Assembly: GCA_010094025.1 (NCBI GenBank) | Contig: ML991777.1 | Span: forward strand, 186,001-250,000 | Direction of reading: 5' to 3' | Source of the DNA: Viridothelium virens | Taxonomy: Eukaryota > Ascomycota > Dothideomycetes > Trypetheliales > Trypetheliaceae | Length of the DNA: 64,000 bases | In this document: positions 55,451 through 64,000 of the stretch, one piece after another | Layout: the number at the start of each line of letters is the position of its first letter | How positions within the stretch are numbered: the stretch's first letter is position 1 | Program-made: the position numbers and the translations under genes | Notes under the pieces: generated by a model | The model's input: only the letters and a program-made list of their open reading frames with translations | Told to the model about the DNA's origin: nothing | Database searches by the model: none

Positions 55451-56681
55451 ACCAAAGCTGTAAGTACCATTCGGTCTTTGAGTTTACATGAGAAGGATCA
55501 GTGTCTCTGAGCCTATAGGTAGTTATGTCCTCGCATGTCACGACACCCAACTTGTCGTCCTCGTCCCGCGGGAACAACAGGATTCTGTCTGAACTTCTTA
55601 TCGGGTTAGGATCCCAGGCAGTATAAATGGCATGAAAGGTTTCTGTAAGAAGGAAAATGAGAGACTGAAAAAGCAATAAGAGAGTAAGAGTTTGGACACC
55701 ATAATGCTTTACCAAAGAACCCTTTTGCGCACTATGCTTCAATCTGGCCTCGCCACAAGCCTTTCACTTCTCGAATTCCTGTCTCGACGTTCTCAGGCAG
55801 CGGTCGTGCCAGTGTGCTTAGAAGGTCCGTTGTGAAGTGGGCATCAGGTGGGCTTGAAATTGGCACATCAGAGACGTAAATTTGAACCACTGAATGAAGC
55901 GCTAGGGAGTATCATCTTTTGTTCTGAATGAGTGTTGTCATTTCATTCTCGATCTAGTAGATCACACATTTCGCACCACTCGAATCCCATCCCGTCCTAA
56001 CTCGATTCCTCCGTAAAACGTGAGTCCAGCTCGTGGTTGCCCATCGAACTCCTCTGCATTGATCCGATGAGCCCCCCTGCTCCTTGTAACCCATCCCCTT
56101 GAGTCCCCGGTTCCGACGCTTTGTATCAGTGTTTGAGCAACTTAGGTAACCACCATGCACTAAAAGGAATTCAATCAAACGTGACCATGGAAAGACCATA
56201 CCACAGCCAGCCCATTTAACGAAAGTAGAGAAAAGAATAAGGAACAACGCAATGTCCGATTTTGATCTTTTTTCAATTAAAATAAGGAAAAGCAGCACTG
56301 TAATAGAGTAGGATCCCTGCTGGGATACCTAGGCAATGGAGAGGAAAAATGTATGTAGAAACACAGGGGTTGTCGTAGCAAGGGTCGTGAGTCTTATAAA
56401 CAGGGAACAGAACCGAAATCGCAGAGAGAAAGACAGAACAGCAGTCACACTGGAAACATCCAATAACACATCCGCATCTCCTTTCCATAGCCTCCCACCA
56501 CCGAACGCATTGCACCTATGGCACAGAAGAAAAAACCATGAAGGAGTGTTGACAGTCTTTCAGTGACGCAGGCACTGCCCTCGCCATGGGACCATCACAT
56601 ATCTATTGCCATTTCCGCCCTCCATATCCCATAATGTCGTCCTCCACGAATATCCCTCAAATTAGGTTCCTCCAAGCGAAT
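55451..56681. other. Decayed sequence and intergenic
   Basis: On the minus strand near 55540-55700 a coding-like phrase (AIYTAWDPNPIRSSDRILLF, then PRDEDDKLGVVTCEDITTY) follows a hydrophobic leader in another frame, as in a damaged secreted or enzyme gene. The rest up to 56681 shows no gene. Confidence 0.4.
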
Positions 56682-58382
56682 TCAAAGCCCACCAGTCTTC
56701 CTCTTCTCCGCCGCCGTGGTCAATACCAACATCGGTGCTCTCCTCGCTCCTTCCTCATGATTCTCCTCCTGCTTCGCAGCAACAGTCGCCGCCAGATTAT
56801 CCTTCAAGCGCCAGACCCGCTCGCGACTCCGACTCGCCTCCTTGACTTCGCTCCCAATAGCACCGTGTGCGCTCCCCAAGCTCACCAAGCTGGGCCGCGA
56901 GCTGACACTGCTGCTGCGCCCCTCGGACTCATTGTCGCTCCCTGACGACCCAAACATGGCGTCCTTCTCGCTCGTCGGCGTGCTCATGGTCAACGCGTCC
57001 CCATCGAGACTGCCGCTGCCCGTGCGGACGACACCGCGGATGCCGCCGTTGTTGTTGCGCTCGAGCCCTGCACGGACGAGACTGTGCAAGGCGCGGCGGC
57101 GCTGGCGGGTCGCGAAGTTCTTGCTGCCTTCGAAGCGAGCGGTGGGCTTCTCTTTCAGCTCGTCGAGGGGTGGTGGGCCGCGAGGCTGGCGGATTGGGTG
57201 CTCGCCGGCGCGTCCTTGGCCGGGGCCGAAGGTACCGGTTTGGGGGGTGGCGGGGAAGCCGACGGGGCGGGTGAAGGCGGATTTGGGACCATCCGCAGTA
57301 CGGGCTTCGGTGTTGACGGAAAAGCCGACGGAAGAACCGGCTTTCTTGTGACCGCGGCGGAAGGCGTTAGCGGATGGAGGCGGGAGGGGTTCGACGTCGG
57401 AAGGTGGAGAAGGAGACTGTTTGGGAGGAGTGGGGATGCGGAAGTTGGTGTGATTGACAAGCCCATTGGCAGAATGGGGTTGTGGCTGGAATGTCGGGGG
57501 GCTGGACTTCGGGGGCGAGGTGGTGTAGCTTGGCGTGCTCGGAGGAGGAGAATTGGCAAGCTGAGTCTGCATGCTGGGATCCATAACGTACGAGTATTGA
57601 CTGGTCATGGGGTTGTAGACGACATGCAGACCAGGCTGGCCAGGAACTTCTTGGGTTACTGGAGAGCATCCGTTCTGAAGCTGTTGTTGATAGAAGCTCA
57701 TGGAAGGAGTGACAGGCGTGTTTGGAAACTGCTGCGACTGAAAGCCCATGTTGCTGTTGTAGCCCGTCGGGCTTTGGTACTGCTGACTGCCAAGGTTCAT
57801 GAGCTGCTGTTGGAGCTGCTGGAGCTGCTGCTGACGTTGAGCGAGATGTAGCTCGGTACGCATAAGTTCAGCAAGAACGTCAGGATCCATCTGTTCACCA
57901 TCCTGAAAGTTGTTGTAGACAGAAGGTGGGGCGAGAATTTGCTCTGGATAGGAGAGACCCTGACGTCCGAGCTGAGCCAGTTGATTATGGCTGATGCCTG
58001 AGAAACCATTGCCAATAGCGGCAGTTTGAGGAAGACTGTGACCATTGTAGGTGTTCATGTCGGCGTGCTTCGAGGCCTCAAGCCCGAAGCGTTGCTGAGA
58101 CTGCTGATCATAAGGAGCGGAAACGGGCGCAGCCGGTGTTTTAGGAGCAGTTCGCAAGCCGGCAAGAAGGTGGGAACGGCTCGTACGGGGAGTCGGATTG
58201 CCGTCAACTTGATTCTCATCGATGGAGTTGACTTTGGGTGGAAGAGCGACGCTCAGACGCTTGAAATTAGAAGCGCTGCCCTTACCGCGAGCAGCATAAC
58301 CATTGCCGGGCATTCCAAGATTCCCGTTAGAGAAGTTGTTGTTATAAGTCATTTGAGCGAGACCGCCAGCGTCCATGCTCAT
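56682..58382 (-). CDS. Q-rich conserved Pezizomycotina protein
   Basis: A single 566-codon frame starting MSMDAGGLAQMTYNNNFSNG. The first 60 residues have a short ordered block (FKRLSVALPPKVNSIDENQ). A Gln-rich helix follows (AQRQQQLQQLQQQLMNLG), and then a block GLHVVYNPMTSQYSYVMDPS. A Pro-rich disordered region leads to a strongly conserved-looking basic patch near residue 410-450: EGSKNFATRQRRRALHSLVRAGLE. The C-terminus is disordered. The pattern fits a large family of fungal proteins I have seen annotated only as hypothetical; the arginine-rich patch suggests nucleic-acid binding, which is inference. Confidence 0.85.
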   Translation of the reverse strand: MSMDAGGLAQMTYNNNFSNGNLGMPGNGYAARGKGSASNFKRLSVALPPKVNSIDENQVDGNPTPRTSRSHLLAGLRTAPKTPAAPVSAPYDQQSQQRFGLEASKHADMNTYNGHSLPQTAAIGNGFSGISHNQLAQLGRQGLSYPEQILAPPSVYNNFQDGEQMDPDVLAELMRTELHLAQRQQQLQQLQQQLMNLGSQQYQSPTGYNSNMGFQSQQFPNTPVTPSMSFYQQQLQNGCSPVTQEVPGQPGLHVVYNPMTSQYSYVMDPSMQTQLANSPPPSTPSYTTSPPKSSPPTFQPQPHSANGLVNHTNFRIPTPPKQSPSPPSDVEPLPPPSANAFRRGHKKAGSSVGFSVNTEARTADGPKSAFTRPVGFPATPQTGTFGPGQGRAGEHPIRQPRGPPPLDELKEKPTARFEGSKNFATRQRRRALHSLVRAGLERNNNGGIRGVVRTGSGSLDGDALTMSTPTSEKDAMFGSSGSDNESEGRSSSVSSRPSLVSLGSAHGAIGSEVKEASRSRERVWRLKDNLAATVAAKQEENHEEGARRAPMLVLTTAAEKRKTGGL

Positions 58383-59764
58383 AGTCGTGGATCGGCTCGG
58401 TGGAATAGGATTGTTGATAAGGAAAGCGTCGTAGATTATCGAGGACTTTGTAGACTAGTCAACTCCTGTCGAAGGAGAAGCTGACAGAAAAGAGTCTAAG
58501 GAATGTTCAAGTCAAAGCCACAGTATAGTGGATGGGCTTTGTTGATGAGGTGGACTTTGGATCGTTCTGAAATAGTATGATCGAGGTCGGTAGAAGGAGG
58601 GGCAGCCAGCTAGTGCTGCAATATTAGGTGATTACAAAGGATTGTCACAATAATAAAGAAGTGGGTAAAATGACGCAAGGTCGGATGACTCTCGAAGAAC
58701 AATACTGTAGCCTGGTGAGGATTCAAGCTTGGCGTGACCACGATGAGGGCGAGTAACGGCTGTGCAGCGTCAATTCAAGAATTGACAGCAAAGCGGCAGG
58801 TCGAGGTCGAGGAAGAATCCGAATCGTCGAGAATGGATGCCGACGACGAGCGTGCAAAGTCGATTGATACAAGAAGCCAAATGTCCTCGGTCGCTGAGGG
58901 CCGGAAGGTGGATTCGGTCAGGAGTGGAAGAAAGCCTTTGGTGTTGCTCTGCAACGCACAAGGGAAGAGCGTGCGAGATGTTGCTGCCAAGTTGTCCTGT
59001 GGGGTGCGGAGCCGGTCGGCAGGTGACTGTAGGCGCGCTCGATGCGAGATTAGGGGGGTTCGATGAAAGCAGGAGAGCACAGAGGACAGTGGATAAGCGT
59101 GCGAGACAGGAAGGATGGGCAGAATGGAGGCCTGGCTGGTATGAATGCACACGCTCAAGGCGAATCCGGGGCAACAGGCAGAGGCTGGCGAGGAAAAGAA
59201 GGAAAGACGGACAATGGAAGTTGTAGGTGGAGGTGAAGGGGCAGCGCTGGCAAAGAAGCTGGCACAAAGCAGAGGAGACGAGAGAGAGGGAGAGTTTGTG
59301 TTGGCTATGAAGGAGCGGGCGCACAATCCAATCGGGCTAAGCCAACCCTTAGGGGCCACGCCAAGCACGCATCAGGACAAATCAGCGACAAATCAGCGCC
59401 TGTTCCTTTTACGCTGCAGTCAACTTGCTGGACGCCGCCGCATCGCAGCCTGTTCGCAGTCTGCCCAATCATCGCTGCCCCATCCACCGATCCACATGGC
59501 AAACGATGCCGTGGATGCATCCCCAACCAGGGATCCATCCCCAGAGCGGCTCTACGTGCCAGCGTGGACATCATTCATTGCCCTAGACACCACCCAAGAT
59601 AAATGTACTGCCGCGGCGCGCCTAACGGATAGGGTTGATACTCGCTCCTTTCTTTTTTAATGGCAGCACTCTCTCAAAGCGGTCCTGTCCGTTGCAGCCG
59701 TCCTGGTCTCGGTTCTGATACCCGCATTCGTCCGAAAACGCTGGGGTCGTGTGAGCGTTCCTCT
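58383..59764. promoter_or_regulatory. Long leader/promoter region of the Q-rich gene
   Basis: About 1.4 kb without a supported gene. GC-rich overlapping frames near 58770-59368 lie upstream of the Q-rich gene and look like leader sequence. The right end is the 3' flank of the next gene. Confidence 0.4.
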
Positions 59765-60192
59765 CTAGACACGCCAAACCTCACCACTTTGAAAAAGCAA
59801 CCTCTCAAATTTCCGATCTCTAGCGCATCTCTGGCAGGCGGGGACCTGAGCCTCGATCCACCGATAATCTATTCGATTTTGTAACATCAGGAAAATCTTG
59901 TCCCAAAATTCCCTCGTCGAAAAGCTCTTTGAGCAATCAATATCCTGCATAGCTTCTGACATGCGAGGCCGGTCCTTAGCTGCACAGACGATCGCGTTGT
60001 TGGTTTCATCGTCCCGCTAACCCGCATACGGCGCCGTGAGACTCGCTTTGCTTTTTTCCAGTGGACCTTGAAACCATGGATTTGCGTCAGTGCCTCCACC
60101 AACCATTTCACCATTTCTTTGACACCTGTCTTACGGAGTACCTTCAGGCTAAACTTGGATTTTTGGCTGGAGATCTTTGCATGCTTCATCAT
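59765..60192 (-). CDS. Small basic hypothetical protein, two exons
   Basis: Model: exons 60030-60192 and 59765-59979, with a 50 nt GT-AG intron (GTATGC ... GTGCAG), giving 125 aa with agreeing phases. The first exon reads MMKHAKISSQKSKFSLKVLR then KTGVKEMVKWLVEALTQIHG, basic and amphipathic. The second reads RPRMSEAMQDIDCSKSFSTR then EFWDKIFLMLQNRIDYRW, also ordered-looking, with CxxC near its end (ACQRCARD). No family recognised. The gene could extend further upstream, as the first exon has no clear leader. Confidence 0.4.
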
Positions 60193-61029
60193 CCTTTCGC
60201 CGCGTCTCCAACGGTGTAAGTGGTTTTCCCTGCGGTACTAGACTAGGGTGCTAAGTTGTCGAACAAAGAATAGATTCGCCGGGGTCTAAGATGGCAGGAT
60301 CTCGGCAGGCCTGCATCCCGAATATTTGGGCGGCGTTGAGTATAAGGCCACCTACAAGATGTACTCCGACGTACAGGGCTCAAGTCAAGCCTTGTCGGAA
60401 TGTAGAAAGGACCCCGTTACGATCAGGCTGTTGTAGAGAAGCTTACATATCGACTTCATGACTCCCAATGCTAAAGGTGGGTTCTATCATCGCTAGCTTC
60501 TTTTCTCTTCCGTTTCAACGATGATGATGAAAGAAGTGTAGAAACCCTTGTCTTACGACTGGCCGGGATCTCTTCTCAATGCGTTTGAATTATGGCGCTT
60601 TCATGCCGTAATATGGTCTTTATGCGTTTGCTGTACAAGTCTCGTTTCAAGGCCTGGTGTGGATCATTCGTGACGAGCAGACATTGAGAGCAAGATATCT
60701 CTCATATACCGACCCTGCTCATAATTCGTGATGAAGCTTGGCTGCATGATCGATGACCTTGTTTATCAAACCTTGTTTATCAACAAGCACCAAACTGCGC
60801 CGCCTTAAGCGCGTCACCACGTGGTAAAAGACAGCAGTGACCTGTGCCTAACCATGCTCCTTGACATTGCTTTCACAGATCACTAATGGTACTCTGTATC
60901 TCCATGATGCTTCGTGTTTCTCATCGACCATAAATCCACGACATATTATCGATGGGTGCGCGGGTTCATCCTTGACCCTTAGTGATGTGTTGTAGATTTC
61001 CTTAAAATATGCTGTACATTCATATCACC
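60193..61029. other. Intergenic, no gene seen
   Basis: Upstream of the small gene and 3' flank of the oxidoreductase gene. No frame or repeat of note. Confidence 0.5.
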
Positions 61030-62171
61030 TCATGCGAACGCTTGCTCCTCTGTCAGACCGTCCACATCAACGCCTAATCCCACTTTTCCTATGGCTTTTC
61101 CATTTTCAATGATCTGATGTGCCTTCCTCACGCCTTCCGTCGTCAATGGTACCTGCTGCTGCAGATGACACTTGATCTTCCCTTCGTCGATCCATTTGGC
61201 CAGGTCCCGTAGAATCTTTCCATGAGACTCTGCGTCAACCCCATAGTATGGCTTCGTCCCCAGTAACGCCCAGACAAATGTCAGACTCTTCGCCATGAAC
61301 TCCGTGCCGTACATTTTGCCCAACTCCCGGTCCTGCACGATACTGCAGACCTTGCCAAACGGAGCACAGAGCGCAGCAGCAGGCGCCAAGTACCCCGAAG
61401 TCGGCGTATGCGTAATGAAGACATACTTAATCGGCACCGCCAGCTTCAACGCCCGCACCTGCTCCACCACATCCTCCCGATGATTCACCGTATGCGTCGC
61501 GCCCATCTCCCTCGAGAACTCCGTCGTCTCCGGCCGCGACGCCGTCGTTACCACCACCGGCAACCGCAGCACCCACCGCGCAATCTGCGACGCCACGGAC
61601 CCCACACCGCCCGCCCCGTTCACTATCAGGATCCCCGCCTCCTCCCCCTCTCGGATCGCCATCCGCTCCACCAGAGCCTCCCACGCGGTGATCCAAGTCA
61701 GCGGCAGCGCGGCCGCCTCGACGAACGACAGGCGCTGCGGCTTGGGACTCACGCTGCGCGCGTCGACGAGCTGCCACTCGGCGTTGGACCCCGCGCGGAT
61801 GGGGCTGCCGGTGTAGAAGACGGCGTCGCCGGGGTGGAAGCGTGCGGCGGGGACGTCGGGGCCCACGCGCTCGACGAGGCCGGCGCCGTCGAAGCCGAGG
61901 ATTTGGGGGAGAGCAGGTGCGCGTGTGTAGTAATCGGGGTAGTCGTCGTAGGTGCCGGCGCGGACTTTGGTGTCGACAGGGTTGACCGAGCAGGCTTTGA
62001 CTCTGCGGACCTCAATGGTAAGCTTTGTTGCGGGTTGAAGGTGAGTTGACACGGCTGGTACCTGATAAGAAGGTCATGGCCTTGAGGTTCGGCTGGTTTG
62101 GGAACATTCACGGAAATGATGTTCTCGATTGGCCCGTATTTCTCGACAGCGATTGCTTTCATTTGTGCCAT
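61030..62171 (-). CDS. MDR-superfamily oxidoreductase (zinc-type alcohol dehydrogenase-like / quinone reductase)
   Basis: Model: exons 62062-62171 and 61030-62002, with a 59 nt GT-AG intron, giving 360 aa. The N-terminal GroES-like part reads MAQMKAIAVEKYGPIENI, and splicing restores LLIRVKACSVNPVDTKVRAG. ILGFDGAGLVERVG and the NADPH-binding Rossmann motif NGAGGVG (about 165-171) follow, with VVVTTASRPE after it. Structural-zinc cysteines are absent, so it belongs to the zinc-free quinone-oxidoreductase-like branch often annotated as zinc-binding alcohol dehydrogenase. It should reduce quinones or enones with NADPH. Start at 62171, with an alternative Met three codons on. Confidence 0.92.
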
Positions 62172-62940
62172 TTTACTAGAACAAGTGTGTTCTCTTTAAA
62201 GGGGCTGTGGTGAGACTCCATGACGCCTATATATCTTTCAGCGATTCCCTGCAAGCTCCTCGTCGACCGACGTCAAGAGCCTGTCACTCTGGGAGAAGCA
62301 TTGGTGGCATCCACCATGGATGCCACAGATTGAGGCATTACTAACGTGGAGATTTTTCTTATACATCTGATATATGGGGTTAGTCTTTGCTGTGCCGCAC
62401 AAATTCTTATCTTTTGCAGGTCGGAGTTGTGGCCGCGGTCATGTCGTCACAACCAACCGTTGTCCACTTCCAGGATCTCGCGCCCTGCATTGCTTCCGCG
62501 ATTGTCCAGTCTCCCCTTAGGTACCTACCTACCTCCTTAGCTGTCTACTTAGAGTACGTCATCGGTAGGCACGCGGGCGATAAAGCTGACACTCCGAACT
62601 TCGGCCGCACATCCATTCCCTCTGCGGAAATAGATGTTTAACCCCCAAGAGTTTAATGGCACCCAAACAAATTATTACCTTAAATGAGTTGTGATGGGGA
62701 TTTATAGATGCTATGGTGCAAATATATCCAATAACAATCCTTCACAACACGTCCAGCCTAATGAAGCCGATAGAATGCGAGCAGAATCAGCCCGATGTAG
62801 GGCAATGCATTTCTGCCTGCATTTCTGCCTCGTGGGGCGAAGCTGTAGGTACCTTAGGCAAGGTGACTCCCTTATATATCGGGCATACTGCTTAGCTATG
62901 GAGACAAACACTCAAGTGTTCTTGGAAGCTGCATTGCGTC
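62172..62940. other. Intergenic, no gene seen
   Basis: Promoter of the oxidoreductase gene and upstream of the CorA-like gene. Short imperfect CCTA repeats near 62520-62540. Frames of 60-90 codons are not convincing. Confidence 0.5.
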
Positions 62941-64000
62941 ATGAGTTCTTCGCTAGTTGACACGCAGTCGTTGAAAGTTGACTGTATACAAAGGATTCCT
63001 GGAAGATTGTAAGTGAATTTGGGTGTTAGCATCGAAAACCTGTCAGTACGAACACGGTATAGGTCAGAGTGGTCGCACGAAGAGCCCACAGTTGAAGAAG
63101 TACTCAACACCGATGTAAGTGCCTATCGACTCATTTTGTTCTGTATCCAGCACTCACATGGTGCTTAGATACTTGCGACCCCTGGTATCCGTATATAGTG
63201 AGCAGTGTCTATTTGCTACCGTCTTCCCAACGCCAACTCACTTGTCATAGTATATTCCCAGAAGCAGCCAAAGTGGAAACTCTCTACAATAATGAAGACC
63301 CTTTGCGGAAGCAGCTCTCAAAGAAATTTGGGGTTCCGGACATGTTCTGGACCAAGACGGGTTGGGATGCAAATGGTTTCTGCAGATCTCGAACGAGTTG
63401 TCTGTCAAGTGACAAAGTCGGATACAGCTACTGTATGCTTTTCTTGCGATAATGTAAGGTACATCGCACTGATTTCTAGGTTCGTCTGTCCGATTTCTTT
63501 TGAAGTCGGTAACAGTTCTCAAACCTGGCCATGTGACGACAGTGACCGGCGTAACAATGCATGAAGATGATAGAGAATTGATGGACTATACCTGGGAATT
63601 CTTCGGTCTTCACAGTGTATGGACGAGACTGGAAACCCTTGGTAATGGCGACAGTGACACATACTCCCAAATACTGCTTTGTTTCGATTTTGCTGAGGAC
63701 GTGCAATGCCAAACGATCCAGGCCTTCGAAGCGACGGATGCTGACCAAATTGCACCCGGTCCTTTTGGAGTCTATGAAGTTTTCTTAGAACTCCTGATGA
63801 GAAGATACGATGACGCGGTTTGGGGCTTTCGCAGTCCCATGCGGGCTTATGAGAATGTTCATTCACCCGCCTGTGCGAATTCGGACATTGCTAACATCTT
63901 CAGCGGCGATTGAGTCCTGGCGAGCGGGATTCCAAGAAACTTACAAAGCGCTACATCAACATGCACGAGTTCGAGCGTCATATCATCCACGCAAAAGAAA
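62941..64000 (+). CDS. CorA-like Mg2+ transporter-domain protein, partial and uncertain
   Basis: Exons that agree in phase: 62941-63008, 63063-63114, 63169-63197 and from 63251. Together they read ...EEVLNTDILATPGIRIYIFP, then EAAKVETLYNNEDPLRKQLS and KKFGVPDMFWTKTGWDANGF. Further on, 63500-63913 contains DYTWEFFGLHSVWTRLETLG, QILLCFDFAEDVQ and VFLELLMRRYDDAVWGFRSP, which match the soluble N-terminal part of fungal CorA-like proteins. At the window edge INMHEFERHIIHAKE continues the same family in yet another frame. Between 63350 and 63500 and near 63900 the frame changes are not fully explained by good introns, so the gene may be damaged or the model incomplete. The membrane helices with the GMN motif should lie beyond 64000. 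Confidence 0.55.

Noticed and set aside
57084-57851. Plus-strand frame (255 codons) opposite the Q-rich gene
   Set aside because: The minus-strand protein has sensible domain-like blocks; this one is a Gly/Arg/Leu-rich shadow.
1-64000. tRNA, rRNA, CRISPR, intact LTR or LINE elements
   Set aside because: I looked for cloverleaf-like box sequences, repeat-spacer arrays and polymerase motifs and saw none.

Overview
The window is nuclear DNA of a filamentous ascomycete (Pezizomycotina; I lean towards Dothideomycetes without proof). The genes have many 48-130 nt GT-AG introns with CTAAC/CTGAC-type branch sites. They encode fungal families: an NF-YA/HapB subunit, a Zn2Cys6 regulator, an ARG-13/ORT1 carrier, NOP12, CGR1, mitoribosomal mL54 and two DUF202 proteins. 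Gene order is eukaryotic, with both strands mixed and no operons. All models were assembled by eye from reading frames and splice signals, so small genes and N-termini are the least certain parts.

Layout. 0.8-8 kb holds a large W/G/N-repeat protein, CGR1 divergent from an ornithine carrier, and a peroxisomal PMP24-like membrane protein. 8-12.5 kb holds two conserved Pezizomycotina proteins on the minus strand. 12.5-19.5 kb is looser: hypothetical genes, a short-chain dehydrogenase, a DUF202 protein, a short TA-flanked foldback element (MITE) and a lactonase-like metallo-beta-lactamase. 21-26 kb holds a TauD-like dioxygenase facing a Zn2Cys6 regulator whose zinc cluster is split by a GC-AG intron. 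27-29 kb has two small multi-exon hypothetical genes. 29-46 kb is housekeeping-rich: mL54, HapB, a small predicted mitochondrial membrane protein, a Dep1/Sds3-like subunit divergent from NOP12, a lineage protein and a zinc-finger protein. 46.6 kb carries the second DUF202 protein.

47.8-56.6 kb is gene-poor: an interrupted small secreted protein, a second small cysteine-rich secreted protein, a small hypothetical gene, and remnants of an MFS monocarboxylate-type transporter and an alpha/beta hydrolase. 56.7-64 kb has a Q-rich conserved protein, a small hypothetical, an MDR-type oxidoreductase and a CorA-like gene running off the edge.

No biosynthetic cluster, intact transposon, tRNA or rRNA was recognised. 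Ribosome biogenesis (CGR1, NOP12), mitochondrial function (mL54, carrier, small membrane protein) and chromatin/transcription control (HapB, Dep1/Sds3-like) are the coherent themes. The parts most worth a second look are the split zinc cluster, the decayed 47.8-56.6 kb region and the small genes only visible after splicing.
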